From the NCBI RefSeq assembly GCF_030816115.1, contig NZ_JAUSXQ010000001.1, positions 4,073,001-4,137,000 of the forward strand: 64,000 bases of DNA, read 5' to 3'. The notes beneath the pieces are model-generated. The model ran no database searches. It was not told the DNA's origin and worked only from the letters and a program-made list of their open reading frames with translations. Shown one piece after another: positions 56,208 to 64,000 of the stretch; position 1 is the stretch's first letter; the number at the start of each line of letters is the position of its first letter. Source of the stretch: Chryseobacterium sp. W4I1. Lineage in GTDB: Bacteria > Bacteroidota > Bacteroidia > Flavobacteriales > Weeksellaceae. A program made the translations under genes and the position numbers.

Positions 56208-58153
56208 TTTTTAGTTATTATTTGACTAATATAATTATTATTTGTTGATTCTTCTAGCATTTTTTTCCACTGCCACTGATAAAAAGATTTGTATTTGAAA
56301 TTTCTATTAAAGTTAGGTTTCCCATCTTCAGAAGTATTGGTATCTTGGGGAGTAGCATATTGCCTGTAATCCATTATGTTTTCTAAAGTTTCACTTTGTT
56401 CTTTTATTATATCAGAGTATGGTGTTTTTTTTGCAATTTGATTTTCAAAATCTCTTATATCTTTTTGTGCCTTTTTTTTTGTGTTTTCCACATCGAAATC
56501 AGGTAGAGAGATACTTTCAAGCTCAATTACTGACGTTTTTTTGTCCGTTATCAATTCTGACTTTTCATTTAAATAGGAACTTTCACCAATAATATTCACT
56601 AGAAATCTTTTTTCAAAAAACTCAATGTCAACAAGAGATTTTTCTGATGATTCAATAATAGATTGGATAACGCGATATTTGCTATCAAGTGGGAAATATT
56701 TTCTTAATTCGGCTTTTACATTATTTAATTCATCTAGTTCAGCTTTTTTCCGTTCAATCAATGTATTTAATTTGTTGATTTCTTTTTTTATATCGTCTTC
56801 GAAGGTATGAGGCAGGCCAAGAGAATGCCCTATCTCATGGACAACTAATGCAAGTCCGTCTTGATCTTTTATTGCGCTTTTAAATATATGCGTAACTCCT
56901 GAACTCCGGTAAGAATATGCCTGAGTTTTAGCATCTTCGTTTTTGCCACCTTCAATGGATGTATTGATAAATACATAAATGATATTATTTTGATCAAGAT
57001 GTACAATTTTATTTTGTAAATACTCAGCTTTATAAGCTAGATATTCTTTATATAAATTATCTTTTATTTTATTCCAAGCAATAGTTGCAGTATGATCTTC
57101 ATGAAATTTTTTTGCTTTTTTTAAATTTAATTCTTTATCATACTTAAAATCTTTCTTGAATGCAATAAGTATTTTTTTAATACAATCATGCATTTTTTCT
57201 ATGTTTTCCCTAATTTTAACTGAATTATAAAACAAGGCCGAGTATTTATTTTCAATTAAATCATTATATATTGTTGCATTCCTTTGGTTGGTTTCAGTAT
57301 AATTAATGAACAATTTTTTTCCTTTTATTTTCACTACATCATCTTTAGTAAAATCACTTTCCAAAAATTGTACAACATGGGTGTTTTTTGCAAGTTTTCC
57401 ATGTATATATGATTGATTAAATGATTGATTATTAAAAAAGTCAATTAACTTCGGAACAAATTCAAAATCTGTATGTTCTTTCTCGTCAACTTTAGTGGAT
57501 GGCTCAGAGCCAAAAGTAACGAGAACAGGTTGTATTGTTGTCTCATATACTTTTGAATTAGCTTTTGCAATTAATCTACCAACCGTATTACCATCATATG
57601 TTGCCTCAATGCTTATATCATTTTCGAAGGGTTTTAGGCACTCTATTCTGATTTTGTAATATTTTTTATCGTTAATAAGTTGTGTATTTTCTTTTATTAC
57701 TTTTAGTTTGTCAGTCTCTTGTGCAAAAGATTTACTGTCTTCATTCCATTCTTTACATTTATATTCTAATAGTTCAGGAACATCATTGTTATTTTTGGTT
57801 TTAACATATAGAAGAAAGGTGCTTTTTTGTTTATTTATTAAAGGGGGCCAAATGCTTATATATGGGCAAGAATAGCCTGTATATTGCTTGTTTTCGATTG
57901 GCTTTCCTTCTTTATTTATATAGTAAATTATACTTCCAGTAGGACAATGATCTACACTATACTTATCAAAACCAAATTGTCCAATATATGCAGAATCTTC
58001 TAAGCCTAATTTATCATCAATATTTGTTGTTGAACGACAAAAATATACATCACCTTCAAGTTTGAAATTAGAATTTTTTCTCCTATCAGTTTTGTAAACA
58101 TCCACATCAGCCACTCCAATGCTTGCCAGATTTCTAATATCTATATTTTTCAT
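56204..58153 (-). CDS. Metzincin-type zinc metalloprotease (candidate injected effector)
   Basis: 649 residues and no signal peptide. Residues 439-449 are HEIGHSLGLPH, the complete metzincin zinc motif HEXXHXXGXXH. A Met-turn (NIMDYRQYATP) follows near residue 600, after a coiled-coil-like insertion of about 130 Lys/Glu-rich residues (KKEINKLNTLIERKKAELDE). The N-terminal 200 residues are beta-rich with several Cys and may be a delivery domain. The gene is much more AT-rich than the fibre genes beside it. It is preceded by a terminator and coupled to an exported WG-repeat protein. Substrate unknown. Confidence 0.82.
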   Translation of the reverse strand: MKNIDIRNLASIGVADVDVYKTDRRKNSNFKLEGDVYFCRSTTNIDDKLGLEDSAYIGQFGFDKYSVDHCPTGSIIYYINKEGKPIENKQYTGYSCPYISIWPPLINKQKSTFLLYVKTKNNNDVPELLEYKCKEWNEDSKSFAQETDKLKVIKENTQLINDKKYYKIRIECLKPFENDISIEATYDGNTVGRLIAKANSKVYETTIQPVLVTFGSEPSTKVDEKEHTDFEFVPKLIDFFNNQSFNQSYIHGKLAKNTHVVQFLESDFTKDDVVKIKGKKLFINYTETNQRNATIYNDLIENKYSALFYNSVKIRENIEKMHDCIKKILIAFKKDFKYDKELNLKKAKKFHEDHTATIAWNKIKDNLYKEYLAYKAEYLQNKIVHLDQNNIIYVFINTSIEGGKNEDAKTQAYSYRSSGVTHIFKSAIKDQDGLALVVHEIGHSLGLPHTFEDDIKKEINKLNTLIERKKAELDELNNVKAELRKYFPLDSKYRVIQSIIESSEKSLVDIEFFEKRFLVNIIGESSYLNEKSELITDKKTSVIELESISLPDFDVENTKKKAQKDIRDFENQIAKKTPYSDIIKEQSETLENIMDYRQYATPQDTNTSEDGKPNFNRNFKYKSFYQWQWKKMLEESTNNNYISQIITKK

Positions 58154-58185
58154 TTCTAAATTTTTAGGATTAAATTTTCAAAAAA

Positions 58186-58209
58186 CAGCGGTGATATTTC
58201 GCACCGCTG
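58186..58209 (-). terminator. Terminator between the 1,274-residue protein gene and the metzincin gene
   Basis: CAGCGGTG pairs with CACCGCTG; the reverse strand continues TTTTTTGAAAATTT. It separates the structural genes from the effector pair. Confidence 0.85.
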
Positions 58210-58223
58210 ATTAAGGTTAATTA

Positions 58224-61200
58224 TTATCCAACAATGGTTGTTGGTAATGTTGTTGGTTTATCACTATGTGATAATTGTGCATTTTCATCCAACCTAAAAC
58301 TTGTCTTAGTCTCCAGTTCTGAAGGATTCTCACAATTTTTCGGATCAGTTTCCGGGAAAATTGGTAGGGGTTCATCAACAGGTAATCCTGTAGACTTATC
58401 CTGAAGAATAGTTAAGGTGGTCGGTACTTTGGTAATCCAGTATTTACCCTGTGCTACTCCTGTAGGCTGTCTCATTTCATCCACGATACTCATGTACATT
58501 GGGTCTCCGATTACCGGAACAGCGCCGCCATTCCAGATAATTCCTGTTTCCATGAAGAACTGTACAGCATTTTCAAAGCCTGGTTTTACGGTAACGATAA
58601 TTCTTGCCATACCTGCCTGTAGGAAGCTTCTAAATAATGGATCCATGCTTTCGCTCAGGTAAAACTCCTGCCAGCTCTTACGGTTGGCCCAGTAATACGG
58701 ATAGAAGGTGTAATCCATAATTTCCCATTCAAAGGCCTGTTCCATAAACTTGGCAAGGGCAGTATACTTATCCAGCTCATCACTCAGGTATACCTGGAAA
58801 TTATCCATAGTTGTTTTATCCTCAGCTCCGTTTGTTGTTTCCCTGCCTAATGTATTGGAATTTAGATAATCCTGCAGCAGGTACGCAATACAGTTGTGCT
58901 TTAAGACATCATGCTCCATATAACGGTAAAAAGTATCCTGTCTTTCTTTCGCTTGTGCCTCCTTTTCTTTCTGCTCTGCATCTAATCTAGCCTGCTCTTC
59001 CTGAAACTTTGCATAAGCTTCTTCATACGCTTTGATAATAGCATTGAAACTCTCTGTTTTCCATTTGCTGATGTATTCATCACTCAGCTCGCAGTTTATT
59101 GTTACTTTAATGTTGTAATTTTTAACATTATGTCCTCTTACTTGGAAAGATACAGGGCCAGTTATATTGAAACCGGATGCTCCTTCGTCAAAATTAATAT
59201 CACCACGTTCAGAGCGGCCAACCATATCTCCTTTAAAATTTGAACAGAATACTTCGGAATAACGGGATCCGTCCCATCCGCCACCTCTGTTTCGGGATGA
59301 TCTACAGCTGAAACTTGCATTTTTTCCAGCATAGTTGTCTGGGATACCAATCTGCCAGTTATCTATTCCAAAATCATCATTAGTTTGAGGAACACTCGCA
59401 GCATTATATATAACCTGCTTGGTAGCAGCTGGGAAAGCTTCTAGCTGTACCCCATAAATCTGTGCCCAATGCTGTATCTGTTCTACAGTTGCAGATTTCG
59501 GATCCGGCATATACCATGGTTCGGGAGCTCTTCTAGGGTCTACTGGAGCGGTAAGCACCTGAGCTTTGGCAACAGTCAGCGCCAGACGGTGTAATCTTGA
59601 TGGTTCAGGAACCATAAATTCAAACATGGTACGTTTACCATAGTTATAGATCTGATTCTTCATCTTTTTATCGATCCATCTGTAAACTCCTGTGATGTGC
59701 TGTGGTGGTTCATTCGTTGTAAGAGCTTTTCCTCTGTTGTCGAATTCATGCACATTGGTTTCTGTATATTCTTTGATGATTTTCTGTACTCTTTCTTCTG
59801 AAATTTTGGTAAGAACTCTTTCCATGGCTCTTTCCGTAATTTCCTGAGACTTCATCACTGCCTGTCTTGTACTGTCATGCTGTGCTGTATTATTGGCGTA
59901 GTCTGCCCCAATTTCAAACTTCATAGCATTGTCATTCCCATAACTGAATCTTGTATAGGCAGAAATACTTTGTTGCTTATCAATTTCTTTTGCCACCTCG
60001 GTCTGCATATCTGTTCTGGAAGTTTTTGAAGTGTCGGAAATTTTCTCAGTTTCTTCAGACTTGGAAGTTGTATCTGTAATTTCAGAATAATCCCTGGAAA
60101 CAGAAGATTTATGTCTCAGTTCGCTGGCCATAACATTTTCGATATTGGAAACTTCTCCCGGAACGTAAGCGTGAACGCTTTGTACGACTTTAAGATAATC
60201 TGCAACCCCCAATCTTTTGATTCCGAAATTTTTACGTTTCTGAATTGTTACAGGTTCTGGTTCACCCGAATTTCCTGGGTTTTCTACTGCACGTTTCAGA
60301 GTAAGCATTCCCGTAAGGGCCAGATCGCCTTTTGGATACAATTGTCCAAGATCGCCATATGCCTGACTTCCATTATCAAAAATGATTTCTATTCTGAAAA
60401 CAATGCTGGCTCTGAACTTATCAATCAAGCTGCTTGGCAGAGTGATTTTGTTGTCAATAACCGGAATATTGCTGTAGTTTTCTTCAAAACTTCCTGCAAC
60501 ATCTGTAGTGGCAATAATTTTGATATTAGCGACGCTCCATGAAGTGTCTTCTACTTCAAAAGAAAAATTAACGAATCCTCTTGTTCCTGAAATCCCGAAA
60601 GAATTGTGTGCTAAAAAGCTGTATGCCATTGGTGTTCTGGCTGTACTTTGATTAACAGGAATGGAAGCTCCTCCGATGTTCACATACTGTTGCTGCGGAA
60701 GAGAACTATTCTGTAATGCAGTCTGCATGGATGAAGAAATATTGTTTTGTACAACAATCAAAGCATCGGAATAGCTTTGTATTTCATCATCAATGATAAT
60801 CGTCTGATTTCCGATTTTCATTGTATCGGATGAAAGAATCTGAACAGTTTCTGTATCTGTCATTTTAGATAGTTCTCCTGCGTTTAATTCTCCGAAAAGC
60901 TCAACAAAAAGGTCAAAGGATTCAGGAGAAAGTTTTGCTTTTAAATCTTCCAAATCGATTTCATTTCTAAAAGAAAATTCAAAAGAAGGAACTTCATATT
61001 CTTTTAAGCTGTCGTACAGACGTTTTTTTTCTTCTTCTGTAGTTTCCGGAGTGATTTTGCTTTCTACTTCGGCCAGTTTTCTGTCATAGGTTTCCAGACG
61101 TTCTCTATTTTCGTCCATATATCTTGAATAGCCTTCCTGGTATGCCTGATAACGGGACTTATGATATTTTTTCTGAATTTTTTCCAATTCAGTATTCAGT

Positions 61201-62048
61201 TTATCCAAACCTTCTTTCCTGTGAATTGCTTTGTTAACAACCAGGGAAGCTCTTGTTTCAGCCTCTAATCTTTGAATTGTTTTTGCACCCAGAACAGGTT
61301 TGGCTTCACCTTCGGTTCCTCTTGAAGAGACTGAAGAAACCGTTTCTGAATTGTCCTCTGAAAATAGAGATTTTGGTAATATAATTTGGCTAGCCATTGC
61401 TTTTTCTAATGGTTTTTCACCATTTACCTTGATAATTTCCGGGTCTGTAATATCTTGGATGTTCGCAAAACCAAGCTGGATGGCCATCAAAACATGGCTG
61501 ATTGCTTCTTTAATGTAAAAGTCTCCCTGAGTAACAATCTGATAAATAAAGTTATTCCAAAGAAGGGTAAATGTTTTAATTCCTTCAGGGTTAAGTTCTT
61601 TATTGGCATCAATAAGGGTTTTGTAATAATCTGTAACGTAGGTCCAGTCATTGTTGTCTAATATTTCCTTTTTAGAAAGTTTTCGCCCGATAACGAGAAG
61701 ATCTCCGAATACTCCTTCCTCAATTTTCTTTTCGGTTTCAAACCCGACATTATTAAATCCGCTGGCAGCCCTTTTCATTTCTCCAAATTTTAGAGTTTTG
61801 GCAGGTCTTCCGGCAACTGCAGTGTCAAAAATACCGGTTGCTTCTTTTGGTCTGTGGATAAATCCTAGATTTTTGTCTTTAGTTTCTGTTAATTGTGGGT
61901 TTCTTAAACTCACAAATCTGAAAAGTGTTTGTGATGCGTTATTAGTTGCATTCATGGTATTGATTTCTTTATAATTAATGATGCCTTCTCCTATTAATGA
62001 TCCGCCTACAGTAAATGCGGTTTTTGGAGGTATATTGTTTGTTGCCAT
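58224..62048 (-). CDS. Large coiled-coil protein of unknown function, tail-module associated
   Basis: 1,274 residues from the ATG at 62048 (MATNNIPPKTAFTVGG), 22 bases after the fibre gene stop; the longer frame to 62150 overlaps that gene. No signal peptide. Seen in order: an N-terminal globular part, a charged coiled coil (about 256-351, KLNTELEKIQKKYHKSR), a beta-rich middle, a Ser/Thr/Glu-rich stretch (about 640-720), a second coiled coil near 1000-1045 (KFQEEQARLDAEQKEKEAQA), and a conserved-looking module YTFYPYYWANRKSWQEF plus DPLFRSFLQAGMARI near 1113-1150. I recall similar FYPYFW/DPLF proteins elsewhere but no known function. Confidence 0.75.
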   Translation of the reverse strand: MATNNIPPKTAFTVGGSLIGEGIINYKEINTMNATNNASQTLFRFVSLRNPQLTETKDKNLGFIHRPKEATGIFDTAVAGRPAKTLKFGEMKRAASGFNNVGFETEKKIEEGVFGDLLVIGRKLSKKEILDNNDWTYVTDYYKTLIDANKELNPEGIKTFTLLWNNFIYQIVTQGDFYIKEAISHVLMAIQLGFANIQDITDPEIIKVNGEKPLEKAMASQIILPKSLFSEDNSETVSSVSSRGTEGEAKPVLGAKTIQRLEAETRASLVVNKAIHRKEGLDKLNTELEKIQKKYHKSRYQAYQEGYSRYMDENRERLETYDRKLAEVESKITPETTEEEKKRLYDSLKEYEVPSFEFSFRNEIDLEDLKAKLSPESFDLFVELFGELNAGELSKMTDTETVQILSSDTMKIGNQTIIIDDEIQSYSDALIVVQNNISSSMQTALQNSSLPQQQYVNIGGASIPVNQSTARTPMAYSFLAHNSFGISGTRGFVNFSFEVEDTSWSVANIKIIATTDVAGSFEENYSNIPVIDNKITLPSSLIDKFRASIVFRIEIIFDNGSQAYGDLGQLYPKGDLALTGMLTLKRAVENPGNSGEPEPVTIQKRKNFGIKRLGVADYLKVVQSVHAYVPGEVSNIENVMASELRHKSSVSRDYSEITDTTSKSEETEKISDTSKTSRTDMQTEVAKEIDKQQSISAYTRFSYGNDNAMKFEIGADYANNTAQHDSTRQAVMKSQEITERAMERVLTKISEERVQKIIKEYTETNVHEFDNRGKALTTNEPPQHITGVYRWIDKKMKNQIYNYGKRTMFEFMVPEPSRLHRLALTVAKAQVLTAPVDPRRAPEPWYMPDPKSATVEQIQHWAQIYGVQLEAFPAATKQVIYNAASVPQTNDDFGIDNWQIGIPDNYAGKNASFSCRSSRNRGGGWDGSRYSEVFCSNFKGDMVGRSERGDINFDEGASGFNITGPVSFQVRGHNVKNYNIKVTINCELSDEYISKWKTESFNAIIKAYEEAYAKFQEEQARLDAEQKEKEAQAKERQDTFYRYMEHDVLKHNCIAYLLQDYLNSNTLGRETTNGAEDKTTMDNFQVYLSDELDKYTALAKFMEQAFEWEIMDYTFYPYYWANRKSWQEFYLSESMDPLFRSFLQAGMARIIVTVKPGFENAVQFFMETGIIWNGGAVPVIGDPMYMSIVDEMRQPTGVAQGKYWITKVPTTLTILQDKSTGLPVDEPLPIFPETDPKNCENPSELETKTSFRLDENAQLSHSDKPTTLPTTIVG

Positions 62049-62070
62049 TTTTAATATTTGTTTAAATGAT

Positions 62071-64000
62071 TTATTTTTTTGTGTACTCAAGGGTAAGTGT
62101 GAATGAATTAATGACAGAGTAGTCATAATCGGGCTCATTAAGCAGTTCAATTTTAGCCATTCTCCTTTCTATGGTGATGTAGGCTTTTGTTCGCCATTGG
62201 TTACCTGCGAAAGAAGCATCTATGGCCTGCCATTCTGTAAACATCTCATTGGAAATAATGGTTTCAATATCAGGGAACTCGATTTTAAAATCAATTTCAC
62301 CCGTTCTTGGAATTTGGTCTAAATACAAGGTTTTTTTGTAAACTGGTTTACCATTGATCCATGTTCCGCCTGTTAATTCCTCTTTAGTGGTGTAGGAATG
62401 CTGCTTGTCTGCATATTGTTTCTGGATAAAAGATTTGTCCTGATACATATCTCCATAGTAGTACGCACCAGTCATTCCTGGAGATCCGGGTTGTGTTCCG
62501 GCAAAGTCGATGCCTGATATGCCTACATTGCTGCCTGCATTGGGAATGTTGTTTATTTCAACCTGACCATCATCAAAGAATGAAATATATGATCCCTGTA
62601 CGGCTCCTTTAATCTCTCTGTTCCCAATTGAATTGTCAAGTACCAGATCTCCTGTTATAGGTTGACCTGTGGCGGTACCTGTTACCGGTATAAAACCTGA
62701 AACATCAATTATTCCTGAAAGCTTGTCCCATCCGGCAGCTCCGGTATTATTTAAGTTATCTACCCAAACATAGTTTTCACCAGTATCAAGTAAATTCCAT
62801 ACATCACCTACCGTTTGAGCCGTTGTAGGTAAAGCTCCAAAATTGGCAACAGACCCCATTACATGATACGTTCTGTTCAATAGTGAATGAATTTGAGCCT
62901 GGTTATAGTAATTATTAAATATCCAGCCACGTTGAATATAATCGTTGTTACTTGCAGGAGTATATAGTTTTGAGGCTGTTATTCCTGTTGTGGGAGTGAT
63001 CGTTATATCATCAGTATTTGAAGCTGGTGATCCAATTTGTAGAAATCCAGCATTCATTCTAACCCAGCGATCTACAAAATCACCTGTGATTAAAGCTCTG
63101 TTTAATTGACCTTGTTGGAAACTTCCAAAATTTCCTTCAGCAGTATTTGAATATCCTGTTAATGTCTGGTTACCATGGATAATTAATTTATTACTGATGG
63201 CTCCGTCATTCATTCCTGCCCCTGTACCGATCAAAACATTATTATTGCCTGTAACCCCAGAACCGGATGAAACACCAATCATAATGTTTTTATCACCCAA
63301 ATTGGATTGATTATTAGCTTTCCAGCCTAACAATGTATTAAGGTTACCGGTAGTATTGAGATAACCAGCTCCAACACCTAAAAAAGTATTTTTAAAGCCC
63401 GTGGTAGTTCTATTGCCTGATTCGTCACCAACCATTGTGTTTTGGTTGCTTGTCGTTACGTTTTCACCTGATGCTGTACCAATGAATACGTTGTATTCGC
63501 CTGTAGTTAATTTGGAACCACTTAATACACCAACTGCTGTATTCCATTTACCTGTGGTTGCTTCATTTAAAGCATAAGAACCCAGTGCTACATTATTTGA
63601 ACCTGTTGTTAATTTTGATAATGCATTATAACCAATGCCCAGTCCATAGGCTCCGGTATGATCCGTATTTAAATTTCCAAACCAAAAAGAATAAGTGGTG
63701 GAACTGAAATTTATTTCACCTGCTCTGCCTTGGCTTGGCTGGAAAATAATAGGTTTAGTTGTTCCGTTACCTCTGTCAATAACATTTTGTAAATTATCGC
63801 TACCACTAAAAGTTGGTTTATCAGAAAGATCATTATAGCTACCTGAAACACCAGCTTTATGTATTTTTATTTTTTCGACACCTTCCTGAACCAGGGAAAC
63901 ACTTCCGTCTACATTTGTAGTAGGAATAATACTAAATTCAGAAAGATTGATCGGAAACGAAGATCCGTCACTCTGAGTAATGGTAATGATATTTTGAGAG
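62071..64000 (-). CDS. Tail-fibre-like protein with YadA-head-type repeats (5' end outside window)
   Basis: The frame is open from the right window edge to the stop at 62071, about 643 residues, so the N-terminus is missing; an ATG at 63435 is internal. It contains SGSYNDLSDKPTFSG, the linker typical of phage tail fibres, then repeated head-type units such as NNVALGSYALN, NTAVGVLSGS, NVFIGTASGEN, NTFLGVGAGY, NIMIGVSSG and NNVLIGTGAG, as in trimeric YadA-like heads. The C-terminal 100 residues (TLYLDQIPRTGEIDFKIEF, SFTLTLEYTKK) resemble the receptor-side end of Bacteroidota tail proteins. First visible gene of the accessory block. Confidence 0.8.
   Translation of the reverse strand, partial: SQNIITITQSDGSSFPINLSEFSIIPTTNVDGSVSLVQEGVEKIKIHKAGVSGSYNDLSDKPTFSGSDNLQNVIDRGNGTTKPIIFQPSQGRAGEINFSSTTYSFWFGNLNTDHTGAYGLGIGYNALSKLTTGSNNVALGSYALNEATTGKWNTAVGVLSGSKLTTGEYNVFIGTASGENVTTSNQNTMVGDESGNRTTTGFKNTFLGVGAGYLNTTGNLNTLLGWKANNQSNLGDKNIMIGVSSGSGVTGNNNVLIGTGAGMNDGAISNKLIIHGNQTLTGYSNTAEGNFGSFQQGQLNRALITGDFVDRWVRMNAGFLQIGSPASNTDDITITPTTGITASKLYTPASNNDYIQRGWIFNNYYNQAQIHSLLNRTYHVMGSVANFGALPTTAQTVGDVWNLLDTGENYVWVDNLNNTGAAGWDKLSGIIDVSGFIPVTGTATGQPITGDLVLDNSIGNREIKGAVQGSYISFFDDGQVEINNIPNAGSNVGISGIDFAGTQPGSPGMTGAYYYGDMYQDKSFIQKQYADKQHSYTTKEELTGGTWINGKPVYKKTLYLDQIPRTGEIDFKIEFPDIETIISNEMFTEWQAIDASFAGNQWRTKAYITIERRMAKIELLNEPDYDYSVINSFTLTLEYTKK

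Noticed and set aside
62049..62150. Longer start for the 1,274-residue protein
   Set aside because: It would overlap the fibre gene by 80 bases and adds a sequence that mirrors the antisense of the fibre C-terminus; ATG at 62048 follows the fibre stop by 22 bases.

Overview
The window comes from a flavobacterium, most likely Chryseobacterium or a close relative in the Weeksellaceae. This is inferred from the gene content: alternative complex III (act operon), gliding gene gldH, a type IX secretion sorting tail, type III glutamine synthetase and RicT next to gldH. Base composition is AT-rich and many genes are preceded by the Bacteroidota -7 promoter box TANNTTTG. No rRNA, tRNA, CRISPR array or transposase was found.

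Layout. 1-787: end-clipped secreted protein. 944-9372 (reverse): actABCDEF, the quinol:cytochrome c/HiPIP oxidoreductase, with actE frameshifted. 9.5-14 kb: SPOR protein, polytopic membrane protein, T9SS-sorted adhesin-like protein, SelO. 14-18.3 kb (reverse): ricT-gldH-PBP1A. 18.6-25.6 kb (forward): FadL-type porin, GDSL lipoprotein, prs, rplY, sufS, nitroreductase, with a small reverse bacteriocin-like peptide gene in between. 25.7-31 kb (reverse): hemA-hemC-(DUF1287, amidase)-hemD-hemE, the haem branch mixed with cell-wall genes. 31.3-37 kb (forward): mreB-mreC-mreD-mrdA-rodA, the rod-shape/elongasome operon, with mrdA (PBP2) frameshifted. 37-51 kb: mixed housekeeping genes (pentapeptide protein, NlpC/P60 lipoprotein, frameshifted glnN, phosphorylase-like protein, DinB, M1 and M23 peptidases, coaX, GNAT, tadA, TonB-like protein, WYL regulator).

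51.4-64 kb (all reverse) is the accessory region. It holds a tail-fibre-like protein running off the right edge, a 1,274-residue coiled-coil protein of unknown function, an AT-rich pair made of a 649-residue metzincin protease and an exported WG-repeat protein (candidate effector and immunity), an orphan AT-rich protein, and an M14 carboxypeptidase with a tail-fibre-like N-terminus. A 70-bp direct repeat carrying the palindrome CGACA-N5-TGTCG occurs once upstream of the WYL regulator and again inside the accessory block. I infer a phage-tail-derived or contractile-injection-type cargo module; no sheath, tube or baseplate gene is visible here, so the delivery machine would have to lie beyond 64,000 or elsewhere.

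Quality note. actE, mrdA and glnN each carry one extra base that splits a strongly conserved protein. Three such events in essential or core genes look more like sequence errors than real gene loss.
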